From assembly GCF_040115645.1 (NCBI RefSeq), contig NC_089556.1, positions 1,674,001 through 1,738,000 on the forward strand: a stretch of 64,000 nucleotides of DNA, in the 5' to 3' direction. The notes beneath the pieces are model-generated. The model worked only from the letters and a program-made list of their open reading frames with translations. It was not told the DNA's origin and searched no databases. The stretch's first letter is position 1. Each line of letters begins with the position of its first letter. Of this stretch, positions 48,575 through 60,597 are shown one piece after another. Position numbers and translations under genes: made by a program. Origin of the DNA: Euwallacea fornicatus. Its lineage: Eukaryota > Arthropoda > Insecta > Coleoptera > Curculionidae.

Positions 48575-50492
48575 AGTATTTTATTATTAGAGTATCTTTT
48601 AAGATATCCCTCTAGTTAATACAATCATTCAAAATGAAAAAATATACTAAAAACCTAGCAATATGAAAAAATCATCTCTAGAAAGTTGAAAGAAAAAAAA
48701 GAGAACATTTTAATCATTGGCTAATTTCTCTCCCCAGAGGCGACCTTAATGCTAACAAAGATTACAGTTTTTTATATTTAGTTCCAACTCTCTTCCATAC
48801 ATAAAGATGGTTTGGTTAATTCCTCCTATAAATCTCCTAAGGTTCTCCCGTAAATTAAACAATTATATAACTCTTGATGCAGCACTTTTTTAGTTCTCAA
48901 ATTTGACTTAAAGAATAAATGGCAATAAGAAAACAGACATAAATCAATAAACAGTTTAGTTTAACACTTTAATGACATAATAACAATAAACATTACTTTA
49001 CACATAGGTACTAATATATATCAAAATGTACATTATTGCATAAGTTTTCGATTATGCGAAAGTGTTACCTGACGTATATGTCGACAATAAAACTTTCGGC
49101 ATGAAAACCGGCTATAATAAGTAATATTAATTGTTTATTTTTAATCGGAACATGTTCTTAAATATTGAATAAAATAGATGTTGGCGAGAGCCTCCAATTA
49201 TCAATATAAAATTATTTAATTAAACGAGATCTCATTTAAATGAGATCGGAATTGATAAAATCGTTGCTACTAACATCCAAATGACCAGTTACGAGTATAA
49301 ACATACAAAAACTTATCAGGAGCTATACGGGTCGTTTCAAAATTAGTTTCACAATTGTAACATCAGAAAGTTTATATTATAAACGCCAGTCCCCAAATGC
49401 TTTGTTTCTAAGATACATTTCTTCCCACAGTGCATTTGTCACATCTTTGCTTTTATTTGTAAAACGGTTAGGGAAACCACCCTACTTTCATATAGAGAAT
49501 ATTCTGTTATATTTTATTATACAACCTATGTTCCTAGATACTCAGTATATTTAGGACTTAGCATTAAATTTAAATCTGTTAATTTCTCGCAGACAACTCA
49601 TAAAATCCTCAAGTCACACAAACAAATTTTAACTTAAATCCTCAATATATATACTGAAACTACTATTCTCACTAGTAATGAATGAAAAAATCATTTAACA
49701 AAAATACATAACGTTACTTGTACTCAAAGTAATTGCAGCACTATGTGCAGAGTAAAATTAAGAGATTCTTTTAAAGTATTATATGATACTCGCAAACAGC
49801 TTTAAAACTTTGTAATATTTTGGTGTTGAAAACTCTCCTGAACAAAGCTTTACCGAATCTTACTAAGTGTATATTTTTCGGTGATATACAGGGCGATTCC
49901 TAAACATCCAATTCAAATTTACAGAGACTTTTATAGAAATTCATATAAGTAATGTGTATTTTGGAAATTAAGCGATTTCAGACGTATATACCTTTTTACG
50001 GTAAACCTCCTATGTATGAAACAAACCGTTACAAGGAAAATAATATAAAACCTAAACCATGGATAAAATATGTCATAAATATATTGTTGATAAACTTTCG
50101 AGTGTTAGTTCAACTAATTTTGCTATCATCTTTTTTTATTTTGTATCGGTAAATCACCGAAATACCTGCAGTGTTGACTCTAACTGCTCGGGAAACTCCT
50201 ACATAACTATTAATCACTATCTCTTCTCAGTCAATCAGTAAACCTCAAGTTTTACACTTGAGTCCTGTATTTTAAAGATAAATAACTAAATATTTAAGGG
50301 GTTTCGCGAATTAAATCTTAAATATAATTAAGTTGTGATTTTTGTTTAAAATTTATGTAGATGTAAGTAAACGGAACTGCAGTCTAAAGACATATACCAG
50401 GTTAAACATGAAAAACATCTATAACATAAATCAGATAACAAGTATAAAAATCTCTGAAACAAAAATCATAAAGGCTGTTCGTCATTTAAGCA
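48575..50492. other. intergenic, convergent 3' ends of eIF4E and FADD
   Basis: About 1.9 kb, AT-rich. It contains a perfect 20-bp palindrome at 49228-49247 and a stray tatacagggcg motif near 49887, reminiscent of mariner ends but unpaired. No gene was found. Confidence 0.5.
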
Positions 50493-51677
50493 TTAACTAT
50501 GAAATCTAAGGATTTCATCAATATTTTCACTCAAATCAGTACGGCGAGCTTTCCTCAGTGCCTGCTGTAATCCGACCCTCCAATGCTCAAAATTGGAACC
50601 CGATCTTTCTAGATGGGACTGCAAAACACTATGGATCATCATATACATGCCTTCGACGGCAAACTTGTAACGAAACTCTAGTTCATCAATTTTACCCTCA
50701 GGAACGTTAAGGCCTCGAGCAAGTTCCTTCCATTTTACACCTATATTGTTCTTTACTTCTTCATTAATGCGTTCCACTAGAGTATTTGGAATGGGAGGGA
50801 TTACTGAAAAAGAAACTTAGATAATTTGAAATAGATGGAGACCTACTTAACATAAAATTTAACTATATGTCTATAAGACATTAAATTAATGTACTTGCAA
50901 CTGTTAAAATTATAAATATCCATGATATCCATTAAATTAACAATGAATGATATCAAAAGACTTTGTTTATGCTTCAATGTGTTAATGGCCATTATCCTCT
51001 GGGAGGAGACTTTGATCTGTTGGTTCTTAATGTGAACTGATTGAAGTCTGTTAACTGCATCAAGAGAATATTTATGTAATCTTTGAAAGAGGCAGAAGTC
51101 CCTATACAAAAATGATTATCTGCCTAGGATTGATATGCATAAGCTGATTTTCAAACAATTTGGTTGACTGTATATTTGAATTGAGTCGACCAATATATCA
51201 TAATATATATTATATGGGTCAACTCTGTAGTTCAAAACTTCTCACTTTGAGTTTAATCAAGTTCCAAATAGACACATAGAATTGTATACTTGCTAAATTA
51301 TTTTTAGAGGGGCTGTAAATAATCATCTTTATTACCTATTAATTTTACTTACTTCTTGAATTAGCCTGAATATTACCCCTGTGACCAAGTGTCTCCCATT
51401 CAGTGTGGTTTAAAATTCTCATTATATTTTCTCTCTCATATTGCGAAGCAACTTTATCAATAATAACTTGTAAGACTTGTTCCTGCCGAGAATTAAGAAC
51501 ATCCCTCTTTTCTAAAGTTTTCCATAAAATATTTAAAGAAATTATGCGTTCAAAGGTACGTTCTGAATTTATATCTTCTTTAAAATAGACTTTCAATGAT
51601 TCCAGTCTTTCCCTTGGACACTCAAGGTCTAGCAAGATTGTCTTGATGCGATAGTACTTATCTGGATCTAGTACCAT
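50493..51677 (-). CDS. Fadd: FADD-like death adaptor (DED + death domain)
   Basis: Adaptor that, in insects, links IMD to the caspase Dredd in antibacterial signalling. Exons 51677-51353 and 50803-50493 encode 211 residues, matching human FADD (208). Residues 5-80 form a death-effector-like helical domain (YYRIKTILLDLE ... EKRDVLNSRQ). Residues 120-205 form a death domain (IGVKWKELARGLNVPEGKID, then FEHWRVGLQQALRKARRTDL). The order DED then DD is diagnostic. The 549-nt intron contains an 88-codon frame that I do not include, since the spliced protein already has full length. It lies head-to-head with CtIP. The start is the first ATG before the DED. Confidence 0.88.
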
Positions 51678-52515
51678 TATGTGGTTTGTTTAGTGTAATT
51701 TGCGATATTGTCTAATTCGATTTGGGTCTTTGAATTGTTAAATTGCCTTTATTGTAAATGTAGATGTTATAAAAAAATAATTTTTTGTAATTCCCTGTTT
51801 TGTATTATATCATACTGATAAACTTTAACTTTATGCAAAACATGTATGTTCGATTTGTACAAATAAATTAACAGGCAGAAACAGGTATATTGTAGCAGAG
51901 CAGTAACGACAAAGATAAACATATATATGTATACGTATATACCTAATTGTGACATTTTATATTTTTTAAATCATTTTCGTTTACATTGGAACCATTAGAG
52001 CAGGGAGAATTTGAGAAATGGGTAGTAAAAGATAAACATAAAAATAAAAATCTTAAATATAACTTTATCAGTTATCATCTGTTGTCTTGATGATAAATAG
52101 GGAATTGAGTAATCAACGTTCTACATTGAAAATTCAAAGCGAGGGGTTTTCAATGATCAATCTGGAACTGCACCAAACAGAACAAGTCGTGCAATTGGAG
52201 TGATTAGCTAAAGGCGATTTGTATCAATTATTAATAGTCGGTTTGACATCATTTGTCAAAAATAATATAATGTTTATTTGAAAACTTTTTTGAATATTAA
52301 ATATTAAAAAAAATTAATTCACTAATAATATGATTTAAATTAATAAAAGACTGAAAATTGTATAATTTAAATATATGCTTGTTACTAGAACAATTAAAGC
52401 CATTGAAAATCGTCTGATTGTTCGACTTTCACACAACAGAAGACTACATAAGGTCCATTATTCTATGCATGATGACAATACGCTTTTAATTTCAAACTAG
52501 CATTACTTTCTGATT
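51678..52515. promoter_or_regulatory. shared upstream region of FADD (-) and CtIP (+)
   Basis: An 838-bp interval between divergent start codons, strongly AT-rich. No clear TATA boxes, and no NF-kB-type sites that I would defend. A bidirectional role is inferred from position. Confidence 0.4.
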
Positions 52516-53718
52516 ATGGAGCCCCCACATGGTTATCAATCTTGGAAGCAGCTATTTGATGGTAACCTTTCTGAGGCATGGAATAATGAACCCGTCTGCA
52601 TTCTCAAGAACTTCTCAATGCTCCTATGTTGTATAAACCAAGAATACAGCAGACTTCAGAAATCTCTTCAAGAAAATATAGGAAATCAGTTTGTAGACAA
52701 TTATTTGAACTGCAAAACCGTAACACTAAGTGGCGAGTCTAGAAAACTAATAAATAGCTATAGCCAAAATTCCAAAAACAGTACAGATAAATGTGAATCA
52801 GACAATGATAATGGATCAATTATGATTTGTGAAAATGAGTTTTGTAGTGTTCAGAATATAAGCACTAGTCCTGAGATTAAGAAATCCTCCAAACAGAGCC
52901 ATCTTAAGTGGAGGAAAAGATTAAAGAGAAAGTTAAAAGAGGAAATTGGAGAGGTGATCATAAAAAAAAATCCTATGGATAAGGAGGCACCAGACAAAGA
53001 TGTATTTGAGGATGTGGAATTCATTAAAAATTTAGTTTGTCCGTCAAAAAAAATGCAATTGAAAAGTGAAAATGAAAAACATTTAAATTTGTTTGAGCAA
53101 AAATCAGAAGATGATGATTTAGATATTATTGAAAGTACTCCGGTATCAAAGACTGTGAGACAAAAATTAAAAATTCCAAAACAAAGGGTTGACTCAAGAA
53201 ATCAAGATCATGACCACACTCCCACATCATCAACCATTACGTCTAATGTATCTGAATTTGACTCTCTAATGGGTGTCACAAACATGGTGCGTTATATTAA
53301 CCAAGACACCCTGACACACTCGAGAACTGATGAAAACATAGATCCAGATTTGGGTGATTCTCTTAATAGTGGAATGTTAGAAGAACAGAGTCTCTGTTCA
53401 TTTCAAGAAGATTATTCTCCAGAGCCTAAAAAAGATGCAATAAAACAACTGAGAGATTTGAATAATTTTCTTGCTGAAGCTCAAAATGTGTCACAAGAAT
53501 ATGAGGCTGCACCTGTGGTGAGGGGAAAAAACCGGCAGAAACTTCCTGCTTGGGGTTGTGTGAATTGTGCACAATATTACATGGATCAGGGCGTTAAACC
53601 TGATGACCTTTTGGTATTAAAAAGATGTATGAAACATAGAGGAAAATATAGGCCTAGAGAAGATACATTGCCAGGCTATTGGGACATGACTTTACGTGCA
53701 ACTCCAGATGAGAGTTGA
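52516..53718 (+). CDS. CtIP: CtIP/RBBP8/Sae2-family DNA end-resection factor
   Basis: Cofactor of the MRE11-RAD50-NBS1 nuclease that starts resection of double-strand breaks. It is an intronless frame of 400 residues, much shorter than human CtIP (897) but near other insect versions. A short N-terminal region (SWKQLFDGNLSEAW, then a helical stretch to residue 65) replaces the usual long coiled coil. The middle is acidic and Ser/Thr-rich. The C-terminal Sae2 domain starts at 334 (VVRGKNRQKLPAWGC), with putative metal ligands Cys348, Cys351, Cys371 and His374 and then KYRPREDTLPGYWDMTL. At the position of the CDK site human Thr847-Pro, this protein has Thr384-Leu-Pro. Family assignment rests on the C-terminal 60 residues. 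Confidence 0.82.
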   Translation: MEPPHGYQSWKQLFDGNLSEAWNNEPVCILKNFSMLLCCINQEYSRLQKSLQENIGNQFVDNYLNCKTVTLSGESRKLINSYSQNSKNSTDKCESDNDNGSIMICENEFCSVQNISTSPEIKKSSKQSHLKWRKRLKRKLKEEIGEVIIKKNPMDKEAPDKDVFEDVEFIKNLVCPSKKMQLKSENEKHLNLFEQKSEDDDLDIIESTPVSKTVRQKLKIPKQRVDSRNQDHDHTPTSSTITSNVSEFDSLMGVTNMVRYINQDTLTHSRTDENIDPDLGDSLNSGMLEEQSLCSFQEDYSPEPKKDAIKQLRDLNNFLAEAQNVSQEYEAAPVVRGKNRQKLPAWGCVNCAQYYMDQGVKPDDLLVLKRCMKHRGKYRPREDTLPGYWDMTLRATPDES

Positions 53719-53737
53719 ATTTGAGTAAGCACTATGT

Positions 53738-53757
53738 AATAAAATATAAAAAATAAA
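53738..53757 (+). terminator. two polyadenylation signals after CtIP
   Basis: AATAAA occurs at 53738-53743 and again at 53752-53757, within 40 bp of the stop codon. Confidence 0.55.
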
Positions 53758-56700
53758 TTTTATGGATGTTTAGCTTCATTTTTGTTATAAGAAATACATG
53801 TTGAGTTTTTAAGATTACATGTGGTAATAGACTTACTCCGTATTGTAGTAGCTTAATTTAAAATATACAGATGAGATTGGGTTCATTTGTTACAAATGCA
53901 TTAATTTCTATGAAAATAAGCAGTTTTCACTGCAACTATACTTTTGTAAACTTTAAATATTTGTTTTTAAATGCAGTACAAAGGAAGAAATTAAAATATT
54001 TGCATTACTAATTTTGTATTATTAATGCAAAAATCTAATAGATGTGATTGAATTTACAAATCTTAACAACTAGTTATTTAAATAATTATTTCTATTATTT
54101 TACTAAATAAAGTCTCAGTCTATCACTTTAAACATTAAACCAATGTAGACATTTTTTACTCAATTATTCTTGGTTCACTATTTGATCTATACAATTAGGC
54201 AGAAATAATTATGACATGAATTTATAAAAGGTCATTAGCAGTGTACTATGAAAACAGATGAAGGCTATTATTGACAAGCTGTCAAGGTACACTGTCAAAA
54301 TACTCAAATTTCTCAAAACTTATGTGAAATCGCAGATGAAAATATAAGGAAATAATAAAAATCAATGTGTTATCAATTCTACAACTGTTCAACAGAGATG
54401 GATGTGACTCTTATTTTCTATGAAAAGTATTAAACATAATTCTCTGAGTATAATTTGTTTATCCTGTTATACCCTCCAGCAATTCAGACATATATTATTA
54501 AACATTTTTAGCACTACATAAAGAGGTTTTTACATTACAAAAACAACTGTGTCGGAACTTTTACCCGAATATTTCGGAAACCTTGTTAAGTCAAAGCCAG
54601 ATAAAGAATTAAAATCACAATTAAAGTTACAGGCCGATGTTCTGCCTTATTAGCGGAAACTCTCCATATCATTAACTATCACCATTTGTTGGCCCAAAAT
54701 CTAATTAAAACTAAATTCCAATCCTAAATTTTAGTGTCTAATCATAGTTACTGTAATTAGTTAAAATTTTAGAATTTCTTGTTTATAAATATACATATAT
54801 TATAATATTAAATAAAATAAATTATCAAAAAAATTATTATTATATTAAACTATTATAAATTCAAATTATTTATAGAAAATACACATGTCTAAATAATTAG
54901 TCGTTAAACTTTGCATAGAACCCACGTGTTTTACTGAAACGTACTACTTGCACATCAATAAATAAGGCAATAATAATTTACAAGTTGTAAGCACAATTTA
55001 TGAGGATATTATAATTAAAACTTACATGTGGTAAGAAGATAATATCGGCAGATATTTTTATGTTTCCTATTCTTTATAGCTACTGATTATTGCGCTTAAC
55101 ACGATTGTAATGTATTTAGCAAAGACCCCTCGTATGTCATTAGTGTATTGGTGAAGCAGCTATCGAAGAATGTCGTGGCGAGGGCAAGGCACAACAAAGA
55201 TGGGCTTATACAATATTATACGCGTTGAAAGGAAATAAACACTGATGCTCGAGTTGCGCATAGGAAGCTATCGGGGCCGCTTCATAAGTTTATACTTTGA
55301 TTTTGATACATTTGTAATTGTATTGAAGTAACATTTTCTGAGATTTTAGCAACTGGTGTAAAAAAATGAAAGGATCAATTTAAAGATGAAGAGTTACCTC
55401 ATACGAGAGTTTAGTGGCGTATGGAAAGTTTTTTTGCGAGTATAAAATTATAAAATATATATTTACTAGATAATTACCTTAGTACAATTTTCCTATTTTA
55501 TTAATTTGCCGTAACTCTGATATGTTACTGAATTTAGATCATTATGAAATGAGAAAATTCATCTGTTTTCTAACTAATAATACATTTTGTTAGACTGCAA
55601 TAATGTACTTAACACAACTTCAAAAATGAATAAAATATTAGGGGAAATTATGCAAACCGCCCTCTTTTTTCTAACAACAAAAGCCAGCACGTGGCTGGTT
55701 TCGAGGATCCATCGAAGACAAGACTTTACTATACATAAAAGTTGAGTAAAGTATAGTACCTTGTTTAACAACTACAAGGTTTTTAAGTATTAGATAATTA
55801 TTATTGCAGTTATTGACAGTCTCATAATTCTTGAATTATCTGTACTTCGGCATTATCAATTATCGGAAATGTAATCTGAGGAGTTGGTTTACAGATTGCT
55901 CAATAGCTTTCTTTGCATATTCGAATCATACTCATAAAGGATTTAATTTAATCTTAGAGTCTGCTTCATCGGTGCCCTTTTTCTCAGCAAATTTAAATAT
56001 TAAAATTTTAGATCATTTTTGATACATGTTTCAGAACTATGAAAGTTGTACTAGAAAAAAAGTCAAAAAAGACAGGACTAGGATTAATCAGGGAAGGAAA
56101 ACTCTTAAAAATGGAAATTTGCAAACAAATTTGCTTTGTGGCTATTTCCTTCATGCCCTTTAGAGATAGGACAGACAAGAATTTGAGGAGACAAACAGAT
56201 TAACTATGTACTTCGAAGGCTAATACCTCTAGTAATATTGAACTGTGTAGTTTTTTCTAGTAAGAAAATAATTTTCCCTTTAATTATTTAAAATGAACAC
56301 AAGATTTAATTTTTGTGACTCACATTTCGAAAGCAATTTATTGTGTGACTATTTATGTTAAATTTTATTCTGTATTAATTTGTAATAATTTAGCAGTGAA
56401 AAGGCCACGAAGTAAATAACATTTCAAATTTCCATTTGGCAACTTTAGTAGTTTCTTCCTATGCATTGTACTTATTTTTGTCTAAACACAAAAAATTCCA
56501 AACTGAATCTGTTGATCATAGAAAACCAACCCTCCATTGAAGGGATTTAATGATAATTAAATACAAATCAGCTATAAAAACTCATCAAACGCTACATACC
56601 TCATAGCATCATTATCAAGAACGATTAATTAATTATCAAACAAACATATTTACTCCTCTATGGGTAATTCAGACAATTAACAAATGTATTAGACAGCAGT

Positions 56701-58612
56701 TTGAACTCTGCTAATGAAATTGAATGAGAATAAATTATGGAAGTGCAACTTATGTGTATTAAGAAATGTTACTATGGAAAGTACACGATAGTTTCTGTCG
56801 AAATCCATTAGGAAGTGCGTTGATAATTACTTTGACGTCAGCAATATACTAATTAAAGGAAGGGACAAAACCTGATCATAGTAAAATTGTAATGAATTTG
56901 CATACGTGTTATTTGTTTAAAAAAAATACCACAAAACGATGAATTTTGACATAAAATATTAATTTCTCACTTATCTAACGTGTTTTGGATGATTACAAAA
57001 TTATTTAGATATTCCTTAATAAACAACCGATTTCAATTTCAAATCCCTCGGGAATGGTTTTTTTATGAAAATATTATTTTTATATACATCTCTTTGACAA
57101 AGCAGTTTGTAACATAAAATAAATACCTGTATTTTAATGTATAAGTATTTGCTGTATACACATAACACTTAAGGTGGTGAAGAATTCTCACAGAAGGCTT
57201 GAGAGGTTCAATCTTGTGTGGGTAAACTTCTTTTACGACACAGGGTTGCAAGTCTACATTACGGATTACAGGGGGATACAGACAAAATCTTATATGTGCT
57301 TGAATAAAAGCTCAACAATATTCCACAGATGGCTTGTAAATATTAGGTCAAATGGTACAATTTAAATGTGCGTTTAAGGAACTTTGTAAAATAGACATAC
57401 AGTTGTTTATTCAAGAACGACAATTTAGTCGAGATTTTTATACAAATTTTTGATTACGTGATTTCGGCATTAAGCCGACCGATGTAGATTTTCTTGATGA
57501 CTACAATTGTAAAAAATTAGCCAAAAAATATATATACGCCAAACACGAGCGCATTGTTTATTAAGTTTTATCAAGCCGTTTCGTTCAAATAATCTATAGT
57601 TTTCAAATAGTTTTTTTAACAAGTCCCCTTCATACAATTGAGTATCTACGTACCTACAAAGTTTTTTTGAAAGCTCCTCAATTAATGTCCATCAGTTTTT
57701 TTGATCAATTAATAAGGTTTTCAATTAATTTTTTATAATTTGCTATATAAATAAAAATAACGTTAAATATATGTTTAGTCTCCCCTCTCTACAGCACAAG
57801 CATAAAATGCGTCATAAGATTTGGCGTTCGGAAAATTGATAACAAATTGTTTTTTTTTAACGGCCTTACCAGACACATTTCGAAAGCGCTTTTCGTTTTT
57901 GAGAGATCAGTGTATCATTTGTGCATTTTTTTGCCTGCTACCTAATTTTTCTGATACGATTCAAATGATTTTTTTCTTTTTTGGGTCCTAGCAGCGACTA
58001 TGTTTACAAAATACATCCAAAAAATGTTGAACACAAACTTGATATGTTGATTTTTTCTCTGATCAGACTGATAGTTTTCTAATTATATTTGAGAATAAAA
58101 GTTTTAATCATTTTTTGTAAAATGTCGAAAACCAAAAAGAATTTGGGAGGGTGAATGTGACATAATTATTAAAAATTTCCAATATTAACAACTCTTACCC
58201 AATTTAACATATTTTGAAATTCCACCCGTTTTAGAGATAGGACAATAGTAGTGACACGTAATTAAGACAACATGTATGTTTTTTTACACAGTTTTTTATA
58301 CTATAAGATACTATAAGTGCACAAACCCCAAAAATCTGCAACTTTCAACGAAAAACGTGAACGTTTCAACTATGTATGTATATTTTAGTCTATTTCAAAC
58401 AGAGAGATGTAAAGTTTCCCATCTTTAAAAAATAGTGTCAACGTTACACTCTATATTTATTCATTACACAATTTGCATTAAATCAATTTGAGATTGAAAA
58501 GGACGAACGATCGTATTATACGAGTGCTACATGTGCATTATGCGCACTCGTGTCTTTTCCTGATTTAGGCTGCATGAACATTTATTGGTCGCAAATAATT
58601 TATAATTTTATG

Positions 58613-58804
58613 TGCATGAGTTACATTTTGAGGAGAATTTCATGAGCCAAATGCTCTGTATTTATGACTCCATTGTAAAATTGTCGACTAACCGATATTG
58701 GCAAAAAAATTTTTTGGCGGTAAAATTTCTCTAGTGATTATTACTGTGGCTAGAACTTAAGGAGATCTCGAATTTTTAGTGTGGGATAAGCGGTGAATGA
58801 AATT
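58613..58804 (+). repeat. diverged dispersed repeat, copy 2
   Basis: Partner of 36064-36276, with the same block order and orientation (gcatgagttacatt, gaggagaatttca, ccaaat, attggca, cggtgaatgaaatt). Similarity is patchy, so the copies are old. Confidence 0.5.
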
Positions 58805-60560
58805 CCCGCGATAGTTGCACAAGTGCAAGTTCCCGCCGTAATTTGTCAGTGATTGGTCCAGCGCAACGATTAGATATCTGCATTACATTGTTCAAGTACC
58901 AAATTGGATAAATGAATGAAATTCTCAATGGAAGGGAGTTCGACATTGAGCACCATTACCATTTAATAAGTAATTAAACTTTATGTTATTATCGATCCAA
59001 CATAATGAGCTAATACAAGAAATCATTTATTGAAAATGGATCAATTTAGAAATGTCATTATTAATTGAATTGTATCACGGTTAAATTGGCCAATTTTCCT
59101 TATAATTCCTTCATTAAATTAATTTAAACAATATTATATGCATTTTGAAATTAATTACAGAATGCTTTTGCTCAGCAATATGATATTTAAGTTCTGTATG
59201 TAAATGCTACGCATACCTATTCGAATTCCTAGCTATAAATAAGTATGTGGGTTTTATTGCAATCACTTAACTGATATTTACAATATTTTTTAAATTTTGA
59301 TTTGTTTCATATTTAAAACATACTAATTAATCTCTGTCCTCTCTCAACCTACCCACTAAACTTGATGAAATTTTGCCAAATCTTGATAAAACAACGGTTA
59401 GGAACCACAAATACCTCAGACTTTTATTTATTTAATGTCATTTTATATGTAGAAGTTTAGGATATTTGCGAACAATACATTAGCGATTGTTTAACGCAAT
59501 TGAAAGTGGGCGATTTCAAGTTCAGGGCTTTATTCCGTCTATATTTACCATACGATATAAATAAATAATGCAGGTTACTAGGTCATTATTTTTAAGCTGC
59601 ACGTAAATTATTATTGTCGAGTTGGTAATAAATTTTTTGCACACCTAACGAACATAAAAGAGTAAATATTATTTATTTAATCGTTACTCACGTAAGTCAC
59701 TTGGAGATACACAGGAGCTCCGTGCATGGTGAGTACGTTCCAATGTTACATCCAGTATTGGTTTGAGAATAATAGGATTACATGCAGACATACATGTACG
59801 CGGTGTAACGTATCATCATGGAGACATTTCAGGGAGCGATAGTAACATGTAGGCGTACAAATAGAAAGTGAAAATTTTCTGGTGAAACTGAGCTTCATTA
59901 AAAACATACTTATTGGAAATACTAATAATTAAAATAATTCCAATATATTCTATGGCCTTTTGCCATTTCTCGTGAATTTTTCGAACATCTTCGATTTTAA
60001 AGGAACGCTGGTCAACTAGATGAAACTGCATTGATCCGAATCGATTCTGTAGTTTCTGCAGCACTTCTGTTCAGTTTAAAACTCTTAAATTTTGTCTGGA
60101 AACAATCATATCCTAATCACGTTTTATACACTGAATAACAGCTCGTGGGTAACCGACACTTTTATCATATAAAACCAATGATTATACCGCACCTGTTCAA
60201 AATTGCGGATCAATTGGACGCGTCTAAGTATATTTTTAATGGGGCTTACTTCAGTGTTCAGTTTTTTGAAGTAATGTAAATATATCTTAACCAAATTATA
60301 AAAACTCTTGAAAATATCTTTTCAAAAATGTGCAACTTTACCCCTCTGTATATTAAAAATCGTGCGTTTTTCACAAAGGAGCTATCCACATTTTTTAATT
60401 TTAAAGGGTACTATCGTCCCCTAATATACCTCCGTGCTGATACATTATACCCTATTTAATCGAATCCATTAAGTTTCCATATTGCCAGTACAGAGTGCGC
60501 GAAGCAAGTAACTCACAAAGCAATGTGGGTTACCAATTTTGTGCTAAAAATAGCAAAAGA

Positions 60561-60597
60561 TCCCCTTTTTGGGGACCCCCTTAAAAAACTTAAGGGG
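60561..60597. repeat. two adjacent short hairpins
   Basis: TCCCC-TTTTT-GGGGA at 60561-60575, followed by CCCCTTAA-AAAAC-TTAAGGGG at 60577-60597. Both stems are perfect. No function is evident. Confidence 0.6.

Noticed and set aside
50843..51109. 88-codon frame in the FADD intron
   Set aside because: FADD is already full length without it and no phase-compatible exon boundaries were convincing.
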